From assembly GCA_049514435.1 (NCBI GenBank), contig JBEKVB010000013.1, positions 1-64,000 on the forward strand: a stretch of DNA of 64,000 nt, read 5' to 3'. Shown here piece after piece: positions 7,721 to 16,013 of this stretch. The DNA comes from UBA4810 sp002479215 (GTDB lineage Bacteria > Desulfobacterota > Syntrophia > Syntrophales > Smithellaceae). Made by a program: the position numbers and the translations under genes. Under the pieces are notes generated by a model that was not told the origin of the DNA, did no database searches, and worked only from the letters and a program-made list of their open reading frames with translations. The number at the start of each line of letters is the position of its first letter. The first letter of the stretch is position 1.

Positions 7721-8041
7721 ATGAACTATCTATGTTTATTCTTATCGGTTGCTTTTAACGTGTCATCGTATCTGGTTTATAAAAGCATCGCTCACAAGCA
7801 GCATGATTTTAGCTGGTCGGTAATTTTTATTTTTGGTTTGATCCTCGGCGCTATTAATGTTTATTTGTTCATCAAAGCGCTCCAGAGTATAAATTTGAGC
7901 ATTGCCTACCCAATATTTTCCGGTGCCTGCCTGGCTTTAATGATGATTTTGTCTCACGTTATCTTTGGAGAAAAAATAAGCGGGCTTAATATCATCGGTA
8001 CGATTGTTATTTTCGTGGGAATTGTGTTGCTGTCTTACTAA
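7721..8041 (+). CDS. small EamA/SMR-like four-helix transporter
   Basis: A 106-residue membrane protein with four predicted helices, the size and layout of small multidrug resistance or half-EamA proteins. The last two helices (NLSIAYPIFSGACLALMMIL and LNIIGTIVIFVGIVLL) and the loop GEKISG match the C-terminal half of EamA-type permeases, where GE is conserved. A catalytic Glu in helix 1, needed by true SMR drug pumps, is absent. It may act as a homodimer or as part of a lipid-linked sugar flippase of the ArnE/F kind. GAGAGGT precedes the ATG. It converges with plsY (8 bp between stops). Confidence 0.7.
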   Translation: MNYLCLFLSVAFNVSSYLVYKSIAHKQHDFSWSVIFIFGLILGAINVYLFIKALQSINLSIAYPIFSGACLALMMILSHVIFGEKISGLNIIGTIVIFVGIVLLSY

Positions 8042-8049
8042 TTCTTATA

Positions 8050-8649
8050 TTAATCTTCCTCATCACCGGGTACGACAGGCTCATTGCCGCTCCAGTATTT
8101 GATAATATTTTTTCTATGATTAAATAAGATCAGCAGAAACGTGGCAAGGGCGCCGGATACCGCGCTGAATTTCCAGTGCAGGGTAAAAGCCTGTCCCAAA
8201 GCCAGAATAAAAACCATGAAAAATGAAGCAATAAAAGTAATCCGGCCAATCCCGTAGGAAACGAGCCAGATTGCCGCGGCAATGAGAGCCGCCCACGGCG
8301 CGATAAGGGCTGTAAAGCCTAAATAGTTAGCCACACCTCTACCGCCATGAAAACCATGAAAGCAAGGGAAGCTATTTCCTAAAACAAGAAAAAAACCCGC
8401 CCAGGGGAGCAAATGCGTTTTTAAAAAATAGCTCGCTATAACCGCGACCGCCAGAGCCCGCCCAATATCCAATAAAAAAACAACCGCCGCCCAGATAATT
8501 CCTGCCTGGCGGTAAACGTTTGTGGTTCCCGCGTTGCCGCTGAAGCTCAGGCGAGGGTCTTCTCTACCGGTCAGTCTAAAAAAAATAATAGCGAAATTTA
8601 TGGAACCGGCAAGATAAGCAAAAAGATAAATTAAAAATATTTTCCCCAT
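8050..8649 (-). CDS. plsY: glycerol-3-phosphate acyltransferase PlsY
   Basis: A 199-residue multi-helix inner-membrane enzyme that moves an acyl group from acyl-phosphate to glycerol-3-phosphate, the first step of phospholipid synthesis in most bacteria. All three family motifs are visible: GSINFAIIF near the N-terminus, SGNAGTTNVYRQAG (about residues 37-50), and GNSFPCFHGFHGGRGVANYLG (about residues 92-112). It is the most downstream gene on the minus strand after the lipid cluster, separated from the dehydratase gene by a 123-bp inverted-repeat element. It may attach the cluster's chain to glycerolipid, or it may simply be the housekeeping copy. Confidence 0.9.
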   Translation of the reverse strand: MGKIFLIYLFAYLAGSINFAIIFFRLTGREDPRLSFSGNAGTTNVYRQAGIIWAAVVFLLDIGRALAVAVIASYFLKTHLLPWAGFFLVLGNSFPCFHGFHGGRGVANYLGFTALIAPWAALIAAAIWLVSYGIGRITFIASFFMVFILALGQAFTLHWKFSAVSGALATFLLILFNHRKNIIKYWSGNEPVVPGDEED

Positions 8650-8740
8650 GATTTAATTTTCGGTTCACCCTCCCTTTGTTCCTCCCGTTAAGGACTGGAA
8701 ATAAGGACGTGAAATATGCTGTATTGCAACAACAATTTTT

Positions 8741-8863
8741 ATACCGAGTTGCCTTCAAGAGATAACGAGGCGGCAAGGAGGAAGCTCCGCAGGCGTATTA
8801 CTAATACGTTGAGGAAGCCGACGACGATGCCAACAAAGTTAGCTAAAGAAGGCGACTTGGTAT
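8741..8863. repeat. 123-bp inverted-repeat-ended element, copy 1
   Basis: The ends ATACCGAGTTGCCTTC (8741-8756) and GAAGGCGACTTGGTAT (8848-8863) are imperfect inverted repeats. The interior, with GGCGGCAAGGAGGA, GAGGAAGCCGACGAC and GCCAACAAAGTTAGC, recurs at 12731-12936, 26991-27090, 31236-31361 and 44663-44785. The right end abuts the stop codon of the dehydratase gene. There is no transposase inside; it behaves like a MITE or a structured palindromic repeat. Confidence 0.8.
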
Positions 8864-9723
8864 TATGCCTTAATCCACTGTGGCGGACGAAGGCGGCCTT
8901 GAGTTACATCCCGCATTTTAATACCGCTGATAATTTCATAAATAACACTATTTAAATCATAAATCCAGGCATCAAATATTAGCGATTCCTGCTTGACATT
9001 CACCGGCACAACCCGGCCAAGATAACTGCCTTTCTTTTTTGTCTTTTGATAAATAAATCTTTTTTCAAAACCTGTGGGAAAGGGGACAATGCCGCTGAAG
9101 CGTTGTCCCCAAACACAAGCCGCGTGCATTGCTGCGTCTAAGGGAAACGGCGAACCAAGTAAATCTTCATCGGCCTCGTAATTCCCGCCGGAAAGATAAG
9201 CCAGAGCGCCCTCCGGCGAAACTGCTAAATCACCGACGATATTTTGATAAGCCGTTCCGAAAGGCACCAGTTCACGGTAAATTGTTGCCGCAGGCACGCT
9301 GATGCATTTTCCGTTGAGCTTCTCCACAACCCGAAAAGGAGATGCAGGGCAGGGAGCGGAATCGGCAGTGGCAAATTCCACACGGGCATGTTCGAGGGTG
9401 CGGCTAATTGCGCTTTTTTTTGATTTTATCGACGTTAAAAGCACGGTGGTAATATTGTCATCACCGGCATTTTCTATATCGACAAATACTTCTAAGCGCT
9501 TTGTCTCCGGGGGAATGATTAAAAAGCGGGGGAAGCTCGCCTTGAACAAACAGTTGATACTAATCTGCGGGAAATTAAGCTGAACAACATTAGCCAGAGC
9601 GATTAATGTTTCCACTGCCGGCAGAATCACTTTTCCTTCGAAATGGTGATCGCGCAAATATGAAGATACCTCAATTGCTGAAGTATAGCGGGTTTTTTTA
9701 TTTATTTGGGGAACGATGTCCAT
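8863..9723 (-). CDS. polyketide-synthase-type double-hotdog dehydratase
   Basis: A 286-residue protein fitting the PKS dehydratase (PS-DH) double-hotdog fold. The first hotdog carries DHHFEGKVILPAVETL (about residues 29-44), the Hx3Gx4P catalytic-His motif; the second carries SPFPLDAAMHA near residue 191, where the Asp and His match the DxxxH/Q pair. Such domains remove water from beta-hydroxyacyl-ACP during chain building. As a free-standing protein it most likely acts in trans on the cluster's carrier proteins. Its start overlaps the thioesterase gene by 22 bp, so translation is coupled. The C-terminal end meets a repeat element and the last few codons may have been altered. Confidence 0.75.
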   Translation of the reverse strand: MDIVPQINKKTRYTSAIEVSSYLRDHHFEGKVILPAVETLIALANVVQLNFPQISINCLFKASFPRFLIIPPETKRLEVFVDIENAGDDNITTVLLTSIKSKKSAISRTLEHARVEFATADSAPCPASPFRVVEKLNGKCISVPAATIYRELVPFGTAYQNIVGDLAVSPEGALAYLSGGNYEADEDLLGSPFPLDAAMHAACVWGQRFSGIVPFPTGFEKRFIYQKTKKKGSYLGRVVPVNVKQESLIFDAWIYDLNSVIYEIISGIKMRDVTQGRLRPPQWIKA

Positions 9724-10181
9724 AGCTGAACCGTTTTAGGATCAACGGCCACGGGTGTGCCCGTCAAATTTAAGGCGCAGTGTTTGGTAAAACCGATACA
9801 GATCAGATGTCCCTTTTCCGCGTTTGTGATTACGTAGTCGAACTGTAAACGTACCCGCTCCAGATTTACCGGCCGTGAGTGAATATACATCAAATCATCA
9901 TAATACAAAGGCTGATAAAAACTGATGCCCAAATCGAAAATCGGATAAACATAGCCGCTGGCCTCGATTTCCTTGTAAGGATAAGCAAGATCGCGCATCA
10001 AAGAGGTCCGGCCGAATTCAAAATAACGCAGGTAATTGGAATGATAAACCACTTCCGAGCGATCGGTATCAGCGTATAAAGTCCGGTTTTGGGAACGGTG
10101 CCAGATAAAGCCGGTCGTAAGATCACGCACATACTTTTCATCGTTATTATAAATTTCCGGTTTAAATGGTTTGGGCCTCAT
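9702..10181 (-). CDS. acyl-CoA/ACP thioesterase, 4HBT (YbgC-like)
   Basis: A 159-residue single-hotdog thioesterase. YADTDRSEVVYHSNYLRYFE carries the Asp and the YHxNY signature of the 4-hydroxybenzoyl-CoA thioesterase / YbgC group. It should hydrolyse acyl-CoA or acyl-ACP in the cytoplasm. Only one base separates its ATG from the stop of the ketosynthase gene upstream, and its 3' end overlaps the dehydratase gene. In polyene and unusual-lipid clusters such enzymes release or edit chains. Roughly the first 25 residues precede the core fold and are family-atypical. Confidence 0.83.
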   Translation of the reverse strand: MRPKPFKPEIYNNDEKYVRDLTTGFIWHRSQNRTLYADTDRSEVVYHSNYLRYFEFGRTSLMRDLAYPYKEIEASGYVYPIFDLGISFYQPLYYDDLMYIHSRPVNLERVRLQFDYVITNAEKGHLICIGFTKHCALNLTGTPVAVDPKTVQLWTSFPK

Positions 10182-10182
10182 T

Positions 10183-11448
10183 TTATACTCCCCTGAAAAT
10201 TACACAGCAATTCGTTCCGCCGAATCCGAAGGCGTTGGAAAGAGCAATTTCGTATTTTTGTTTGCGCGCGACATTCGGCACCACATCAATATCGGACAGC
10301 TCAGGATCGGGAAGATGATTAATGGTGGGCAGTATGATGTCCTTCCTCATTCCTTCAATGGTCAACGCGGCTTCGATTGCAGCCGTTGCTCCCAATGTAT
10401 GTCCTAATTGTGATTTATTCGAAGATACGGGAATCTTTTCTATTTTTTTGCCGAAAACATCACGCAGACACTTTATTTCCGTACTGTCTCCTTTGGGTGT
10501 GGAAGTGCCGTGGGCATTGATATATTGAATATCTTCCGGCTTTAAACCCGCATCTTCAATTGTTTCCTTTAGCGCTCGTATAATTGTTGTGGCATTAGGG
10601 CTAGTATAATGATGAGCATCCGACGTCCATCCGATACCCAAAACTTCGGCTTTGGGTTTCAGGCCGTAAACTTTGAGCAATTCTTCCGCCGCGAGAACTA
10701 CCACGCCGGCCCCTTCGGAAAGAACAAACCCTTTGCGGTCAACGCTGAAAGGACGGGATGCCTGCGCATGATCACTATAAGCGCGATCGTCAGGATGAAC
10801 TTTGATCGTGGCGTTCATATTGGCAAAGCCGTGAATCAGTTCCGGTAAAATTGGCGCGTCGGCGCCGCCGGCCAGAACAAAATCGCAATCGCCATCCCGA
10901 ATCATTCTTGCTCCGATACCGATGGCGTGGTTCCCGGAGGCGCAAGCGCCCTGCGGTGAAAAAATAGGACCGCTAAATTTTAACAGCATTCCGGCTTTAC
11001 CGGAAGGAACATTTGCGCATAAATTAGGCAGCAGATAGGGGCTGACCCTCAGTGGCCCGCGATGTTCCAAATCGTGCATGGCCACGCGAAAGGCATCCGA
11101 ACCGTTGAGTGCCGAACCGATAAGGCAAGCCATCCGTGGGGCAATCTTTTCATCAATGGTAATTCCTGAATTTTCGAGCGCCTCCTTGCAGACCGCCATA
11201 GTTAAAATTACAAAAGAAGCATTCCAGTTATAAACTTCTTTAGCATCGGTGAAATCAAGCTCCAGTGGATACCAATCCGGAATTTCTCCGACTATGTCGC
11301 AGGCCGACTCTACTTTACAACGCGTTACCTTCCTAAAACCGGCTTCACCCTTGATGGCCCTTTTCCATGTTTTCTCAAACGTGCTTCCCAGCGGGGTGGC
11401 CGCGCCGTAACCGACAACATATACTTTTCTATTTTTAGGGGCTCTCAT
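10183..11448 (-). CDS. beta-ketoacyl-ACP synthase (FabF-type), first of two
   Basis: A 421-residue thiolase-fold condensing enzyme. The nucleophile Cys169 lies in SPQGACASGNHAIG; the two histidines are in INAHGTSTPKGDS and NKSQLGHTLGATAA; the C-terminal glycine-rich loop NAFGFGGTNCCV is present. With the full Cys-His-His triad it should elongate, not act as an inert chain-length factor. It extends acyl-ACP with malonyl-ACP. It lies 18 nt after the other ketosynthase on the same strand and is clearly its paralogue. Two different active ketosynthases in one cluster often mean different chain-length or unsaturation windows. Confidence 0.9.
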   Translation of the reverse strand: MRAPKNRKVYVVGYGAATPLGSTFEKTWKRAIKGEAGFRKVTRCKVESACDIVGEIPDWYPLELDFTDAKEVYNWNASFVILTMAVCKEALENSGITIDEKIAPRMACLIGSALNGSDAFRVAMHDLEHRGPLRVSPYLLPNLCANVPSGKAGMLLKFSGPIFSPQGACASGNHAIGIGARMIRDGDCDFVLAGGADAPILPELIHGFANMNATIKVHPDDRAYSDHAQASRPFSVDRKGFVLSEGAGVVVLAAEELLKVYGLKPKAEVLGIGWTSDAHHYTSPNATTIIRALKETIEDAGLKPEDIQYINAHGTSTPKGDSTEIKCLRDVFGKKIEKIPVSSNKSQLGHTLGATAAIEAALTIEGMRKDIILPTINHLPDPELSDIDVVPNVARKQKYEIALSNAFGFGGTNCCVIFRGV

Positions 11449-11466
11449 AATTTCACTATATATTCT

Positions 11467-12717
11467 TTATGCTATTCTGTGCAAGATCAAACAGGAATTG
11501 CAGCCACCGAACCCAAAAGCGTTTTTCAATGCAAATTCCTGTTTCAACTTTCTGGCTCCTTCGGCCACACAGTCAATTGTAATTTCCGGATCGGGAATGT
11601 AATTTATCGTGGGAAGCAAAGTATCTTTTAGCATTCCTTCGATTGCCAAAATCGCTTCGATGGCGGAAGATGCGCCCATGGCGTGCCCCAACTGCGATTT
11701 ATTCGCCGACACAGGTGGCACTTTATTGCCAAAAATATTGGAGAGGGCATCAGCTTCTACTTTATCACCTACTTTTGTAGAAGTGGCATGCGCGTTAATC
11801 GCATCTATATCATTGGGCCGTAATCCGGCATTGGCGATTGTCTCTTCAATGCATCTTTGCACGGTCTCCAGTTTGGGCGAAACAAAATGGCTCGCATCGG
11901 ATGTCATTGACCAGCCGGCCATTTCTATTTTTGGTTTAAGCCCATGCGCTTTAGCAAATTCTTCAGTTGCCAAAATAATGCAACCGGCGCCTTCGGAAAC
12001 GACAAAACCTCTTCTATTGATGGAAAAAGGCCTGCTCGTTTTTTCCGGCGGTTCTTCCGGCTGTCCCTCTTTTGGGCGGTAAGCGCCGTTCATTGTGGCA
12101 AATCCGGCGACAATCGGTTCCACCAGAGGAAAATCAACGGCGCCGCCGATAACCACATCCGCCATGTCTCTTTGTAGCAGCATCTCGCCGATTATGAGCG
12201 AGGTAATTCCGGTTGCGCAAGCCGTAATGGTCGAACAGATTGGACCTGTTGCGTGGGTCAGGATAGAAACCTTACCTCCCACCATATTAATACAGGAATT
12301 GGGATTGGTAAACGGGTGAGGCATCTTACCTTCCGCGACCATCAGGCGATCAGCTTGTAGTACCGCATCCAGACCGCCGACTGCCGTGCTGAACGTAACC
12401 GCCACTCGCGGTGCGATATCCGCTGAAATTACAATTCCGCTTTTTTCCAGAGCGCGATGCACAACCAGCAGGGCGTATTTAAATATCGGCGATGTCCAGT
12501 GCGCCATTTCCCGCGGCTGTAAAAAAGGATAGGGGCGTGAATCAATGTCCGCGACTTGACCGGCGACACGCACAGGAAAATCGGCGGTAAGCGGGAATCT
12601 GGTCAACTTTCCTATTCCAGAATCTCCAGCGACTGCACGTTGCCATTGAGTATCCAAATCCGTTCCTAAAGGAGAAACGGCATCATAACCCAATATTAGA
12701 GTTTTTTTTGAACCCAT
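11467..12717 (-). CDS. beta-ketoacyl-ACP synthase (FabF-type), second
   Basis: A 416-residue condensing enzyme with nucleophile Cys in STITACATGITSL and histidines in INAHATSTKVGD and NKSQLGHAMGASSA, so all three catalytic residues are kept. NAFGFGGCNSCLI ends the protein. AHATST replaces the usual AHGTST, a small departure. I chose ATG 12717, with AGGA eight nt upstream and the family-like start MGSKKTLILGYDAVSPLG; a GTG at 12756 would add 13 residues that lie in an inserted repeat. The repeat element ends 14 bp before the start codon, so the leader of this mRNA is largely repeat sequence. Confidence 0.9.
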   Translation of the reverse strand: MGSKKTLILGYDAVSPLGTDLDTQWQRAVAGDSGIGKLTRFPLTADFPVRVAGQVADIDSRPYPFLQPREMAHWTSPIFKYALLVVHRALEKSGIVISADIAPRVAVTFSTAVGGLDAVLQADRLMVAEGKMPHPFTNPNSCINMVGGKVSILTHATGPICSTITACATGITSLIIGEMLLQRDMADVVIGGAVDFPLVEPIVAGFATMNGAYRPKEGQPEEPPEKTSRPFSINRRGFVVSEGAGCIILATEEFAKAHGLKPKIEMAGWSMTSDASHFVSPKLETVQRCIEETIANAGLRPNDIDAINAHATSTKVGDKVEADALSNIFGNKVPPVSANKSQLGHAMGASSAIEAILAIEGMLKDTLLPTINYIPDPEITIDCVAEGARKLKQEFALKNAFGFGGCNSCLILHRIA

Positions 12718-12730
12718 AACTACATTCCTG

Positions 12731-12936
12731 ATACCAAGTTGTATGTAAGTTACCACCTCGGAGGTGGTAATTACCGGTGATGTGAGATTTATTTACTATG
12801 CGCTCCCTTACGGGATGCGCCTCCGGTCATTGTCTATCTTTGTTGGCATCGTCGTCAGCTCCTCGACGTATGGTACTATACGACTGCGTCGCCTCTTCCT
12901 TGCCGCCGCGGTATACTTTTGACTGCGACTTGGTAT
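12731..12936. repeat. inverted-repeat-ended element, copy 2 (long form, 206 bp)
   Basis: The ends ATACCAAGTTG (12731) and CGACTTGGTAT (to 12936) are inverted repeats. The interior ATCTTTGTTGGCATCGTCGT, CCTCGACGTA and CTTGCCGCCGCGGTAT matches the other copies in reverse orientation. It is about 80 bp longer than copies 1 and 5, the extra part lying near the left end (12750-12825). It occupies the gap between the radical-SAM genes and the ketosynthase genes. Confidence 0.75.
12750..12770. promoter_or_regulatory. 21-bp perfect palindrome upstream of ketosynthase start
   Basis: TTACCACCTC-G-GAGGTGGTAA is a perfect dyad 33 bp upstream of the chosen ATG at 12717, inside the long-form repeat. It could be an operator, or in mRNA a strong hairpin; its arm holds GGAGG. 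No regulator gene is adjacent. Confidence 0.35.
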
Positions 12937-13020
12937 AAAAAATCCTCTCCTGCGGGAAAGGGAAAGCCGAGGATGGAGGATGTTAATAACAAATGTGCCT
13001 ATATCAAAGATTGTTGGGTA

Positions 13021-14016
13021 TTACCAAGGAATAAAACGGTACAGCTTGGCGAACATTTCATAAACTTCGATCCAGTTTTGTAAATCTTTGGTTGAGCTCA
13101 TGTGGTCCCGCTTGTTGACCATTATCCAACTCATATGCGCTGCTCCATCTTTGCAGGTGGAGCAATCGCGCGTTGCCGATGTGCAGCAGCGGTGAACTGT
13201 TTGTAAATCGGAAGCCCAGCGGAAAAAATGGATCAGACGGCGGGTTTGTGGTTTTCTGTTATCCAGAGATTCGGTAACGGACGGGCATTCTTTCCAGCCA
13301 AAGCGGCGTCCCATCATTTTCCCGGAGGTAATAACTTCGTGGTAGTATTTGCTGGAAATTACCGTTTGGGGGTATTTGTCCAGCATTTCATCCATTTCAC
13401 GGCGTAAATCTTTGAGTTCACCTTCGCGCCAGGAAAATCCGTCAACACCTTCATCATTCGAGAGAAGCTGGAGATGCACTTTTAAGCCGACATCCGCAAT
13501 TCGTTTGATTACCGGCTCGACCTTTCCAAGCTGTTTTGGTGTTATGGTATAAAGATAGTAGGTGTAAGGGTCGCCGGCATAATTTTTACTGGAGATGGCA
13601 AATGTATCGCGTCCGCGGAGAACCTTTTCATCGGCACTGCCGCCCCACAGGGAAATCCCCACCATCATGTCGGGAAATTTATCACGGGAAATTTTAATCA
13701 AGCCGTTAGTGGCGCAGTAGGCGGGCAGGCGTTTATAAAAAGCTTCGATGCGATCCATGCACAAAGTTGGCTCACCTCCGATCAGAATCGCCAGATTAAC
13801 GCCGCGCTCTTTTTCTTTATCAATAAAATTTTCCCATTTCCGTATATCCATTTCCTCCGTCACTTCATGCTCACCGGAAGAAAAGAAGAAACACCCCTTG
13901 CAGCGCAAGTTGCAGCGGTTGGTTACATCATATATGGAACTGCGGATGTTAAGATTGGCAATCCGTTTGTAACGGGCTTGCCAATCCTGATCCAGTAAGG
14001 AACTAACTGTTTTCAT
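13021..14016 (-). CDS. radical SAM protein with C-terminal Cys cluster, lipid cluster copy A
   Basis: A 331-residue radical-SAM enzyme. YDVTNRCNLRCKGCFFF (about residues 29-45) binds the 4Fe-4S cluster and SAM; ILIGGEPTLCMDRIE is the GGE motif. The C-terminal part has HRCCTSATRDCSTCKDGAA, a Cys-rich stretch that could hold an auxiliary cluster. The neighbouring radical-SAM protein shares this CC-x5-DC-x2-C layout, so the two are paralogues. Cytoplasmic. The substrate is unknown; by location it is probably an ACP-bound chain. The gene lies 48 nt downstream of its paralogue and is the last gene before the inserted repeat. Confidence 0.82.
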   Translation of the reverse strand: MKTVSSLLDQDWQARYKRIANLNIRSSIYDVTNRCNLRCKGCFFFSSGEHEVTEEMDIRKWENFIDKEKERGVNLAILIGGEPTLCMDRIEAFYKRLPAYCATNGLIKISRDKFPDMMVGISLWGGSADEKVLRGRDTFAISSKNYAGDPYTYYLYTITPKQLGKVEPVIKRIADVGLKVHLQLLSNDEGVDGFSWREGELKDLRREMDEMLDKYPQTVISSKYYHEVITSGKMMGRRFGWKECPSVTESLDNRKPQTRRLIHFFRWASDLQTVHRCCTSATRDCSTCKDGAAHMSWIMVNKRDHMSSTKDLQNWIEVYEMFAKLYRFIPW

Positions 14017-14064
14017 TAACTCTGCCCTTCTTCAGAAAGATAATATATAATACCCGGATTTTTT

Positions 14065-15153
14065 TTAATTTACAGCTACCTGTGGCGGCGCTACCTGCTC
14101 GGCGCAAAGATTTTCTCCTTTTTCATAGTCCATGACCCAGACCGCCAGATAAGTATCGACATAATCAAGCCAGGATTTAAATGAGGCCAGGTTGTTTACA
14201 TGGCGGTAAAGGCGCGCTGTGACGACCGCGGAACCGGCGGCGTAATGACGGCAATCGACGCAATCCGTATCCGGCACACAACAGGCAACCGACCTGTCCC
14301 AGTTCAAGTCCGTTCTGTATTGCCGGAAAGATCTGCCCAGACCGATATCCTGCGAAGGATTCTGGCGGGGATATGAACAACTGTAAAGATCGTGCAAACC
14401 TTTTTTATGGGTGTGCGCCACGGCATTGTAAACGGAAAAAAGAATATTTTGCGGATATTTATTCAAAAGCGCTATCATCATTTGCTCTGTTCGTTGAAGA
14501 GATTCATCATCATGTCGCAGATGTCCTGTATAACCCACCGGAGAAGAAAAAACATTAAAGGTTAGTTTGCAACCGTTAGCAACGAGCTCGGAGGCGACAT
14601 CATTTGCTTCATTGATATTTTCCCGCGTAAAGGTGTAAACGAAGACCGCGCGCGGATCATTTTTATAATTTTCAATCTGTTTTTTTAAAAGATTTTTCGC
14701 TTTTCTGATGCGCAGGCTGGTTTCGTCATTACCCCAAACGGAAATATGTAGTTTGTAGCCGACTGATTCCGGGATTTTTCTATAGCCATTGGTGGCAATA
14801 CTGCCCAGCGGCATTTCCTGATAGCATACATCCAGCAACTCCGGCACTAAAGACGGTTCCGCTCCCGCCAGAACTACATAGGTAATGCCGCGAGCTTTTT
14901 CGGCCTGCATTAGTTTACGCCATGCTTCCGCATCATTAATTTCCCGGGCAAACTGCTTATCCCCTTCAAAATAATAACAGCCGTCACAACGGATATTGCA
15001 GCGGTTAGACATGTCATAGGTTGATTCCCGCAGAAAAAAATATTTCCTGACTTTTTCCCAACGAGCCTTTACCTCCGGCTGGGCTAAAAGCTCGGAAAAT
15101 TTCGGTTTGGCCGGTTCCAAAGAATCTTTATTGTTAATAGTAGTCATAGACAA
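14065..15153 (-). CDS. radical SAM protein with C-terminal Cys cluster, lipid cluster copy B
   Basis: A 362-residue radical-SAM enzyme. The cluster motif is YDMSNRCNIRCDGCYYFEG (about residues 46-64) and the GGE-equivalent is LAGAEPSLVPELLD, with A for the second G. A C-terminal VACCVPDTDCVDCRHYAAGS matches the CC-x5-DC-x2-C pattern of copy A. The N-terminus is longer by about 16 residues. It follows the ACP gene by 14 nt, which suggests a direct ACP-enzyme pairing. The function is not known; insertion, cyclisation or desaturation on an acyl chain are options for this family. Confidence 0.82.
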   Translation of the reverse strand: MSMTTINNKDSLEPAKPKFSELLAQPEVKARWEKVRKYFFLRESTYDMSNRCNIRCDGCYYFEGDKQFAREINDAEAWRKLMQAEKARGITYVVLAGAEPSLVPELLDVCYQEMPLGSIATNGYRKIPESVGYKLHISVWGNDETSLRIRKAKNLLKKQIENYKNDPRAVFVYTFTRENINEANDVASELVANGCKLTFNVFSSPVGYTGHLRHDDESLQRTEQMMIALLNKYPQNILFSVYNAVAHTHKKGLHDLYSCSYPRQNPSQDIGLGRSFRQYRTDLNWDRSVACCVPDTDCVDCRHYAAGSAVVTARLYRHVNNLASFKSWLDYVDTYLAVWVMDYEKGENLCAEQVAPPQVAVN

Positions 15154-15167
15154 TTAATTTCTATCGA

Positions 15168-15440
15168 TTAACTTTTCGCGGTAAGTTTTTCTTTGATATA
15201 ATCGGCTATGAGGCGAATAGTTTTTAATTTTGGATAATCGTCTTCATCAATCACAATTTTATACTCATCCTGCAGTACTAAGGCAATCGTGGCTAAATCC
15301 ATACTATCAATGCCCAGTTCATCCACTAGGTCCATATCCGGATTGAATGTGTCGGCAGTAACATCTTCTAGCTTAAGTTCTCCAATAATAACTTCGGCCA
15401 CATGACGTATAATGCCTTTTATATCTCGACTTTCAGGCAT
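15168..15440 (-). CDS. acyl carrier protein, first
   Basis: A 90-residue carrier protein. DELGIDSMDLATIALVLQDE contains the Ser (in GIDS, about residue 50) that receives 4'-phosphopantetheine. Helix II is acidic and hydrophobic as expected for docking with ketosynthases. The sequence is diverged from housekeeping AcpP, which has GADSLD, so it is likely dedicated to the cluster. It is co-directional with the hotdog gene 24 nt upstream and the radical-SAM gene 14 nt downstream. Confidence 0.9.
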   Translation of the reverse strand: MPESRDIKGIIRHVAEVIIGELKLEDVTADTFNPDMDLVDELGIDSMDLATIALVLQDEYKIVIDEDDYPKLKTIRLIADYIKEKLTAKS

Positions 15441-15464
15441 CAGTATCCTCCTCTCCTTCTATGC

Positions 15465-15845
15465 TTATTTATCTTTTTTTATCTTCTGCGCAATTATTAA
15501 ACCACTGCATACGATATTTTCGCTATTTGCTACTTTAAAAGAAAACAATGTTTCCTCGCCCAATTCTTCACCGGAGATGTTCAGCGATAAATTTTCTCCG
15601 GGTTTTACCGGTTGGGTAAATCTCACTCTTCTCAGTGCGGAAAGCTTAACTTGCTCGTTTCCTTTTTCGGTATGGCGGATAATTGCCTGTTCGGCCAGAT
15701 GAATCAGAGCTATTCCCGGAAGAATCGGCTCACCAGGGAAATGTCCTACAAACCAGGGCGAATCAGTCGGCACATAAGCTAATGCTTCAATCTCATTTGG
15801 TTTATCGGATTTAACCTCCCTTAGCAAATTCCATCGACTTTTCAA
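15465..15845 (-). CDS. FabZ/ApeI-like hotdog protein with altered catalytic residue
   Basis: A 126-residue single-hotdog protein. PWFVGHFPGEPILPGIALIH is clearly the FabZ/FabA active-site region, with the catalytic His in GHFPG. Where FabZ has Glu (PGVLLLEALAQ), this protein has His (PGIALIHLAEQ), as in ApeI-type dehydratases, which have LHW. Normal FabZ acid-base chemistry is therefore not assured. It may dehydrate, isomerise or simply bind acyl-ACP. It begins the downstream half of the cluster: a strong hairpin at 15959-15991 lies between it and the deacetylase gene. Confidence 0.8.
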   Translation of the reverse strand: MKSRWNLLREVKSDKPNEIEALAYVPTDSPWFVGHFPGEPILPGIALIHLAEQAIIRHTEKGNEQVKLSALRRVRFTQPVKPGENLSLNISGEELGEETLFSFKVANSENIVCSGLIIAQKIKKDK

Positions 15846-15958
15846 GAGAATATTCCTCGTTTACTACCGTGCAAAATTTAATTTATTTTGAGCAACGCTT
15901 CTTTATATCATTAATTATTTTTTAATCAAAATTTTTTATAAAATCAATGATTAATTTA

Positions 15959-15991
15959 CCCCGTTAGAAAGTAGAAGACTTTCTAACGGGG
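15959..15991 (-). terminator. 14-bp-stem hairpin between the two halves of the lipid cluster
   Basis: CCCCGTTAGAAAGT and ACTTTCTAACGGGG pair perfectly around an AGAAG loop. It lies 22 nt after the deacetylase stop (minus strand) and 113 nt before the hotdog gene start. The run after the hairpin is TAAATTAATC, not a clean U-tract, so it may attenuate rather than fully terminate. Confidence 0.6.
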
Positions 15992-16013
15992 TTTACTTTT
16001 TGGGAAAAGATTT

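Noticed and set aside
10183..12717. Ketosynthase/chain-length-factor pair
   Set aside because: Both proteins keep the nucleophile Cys and both His, so neither is a chain-length factor.
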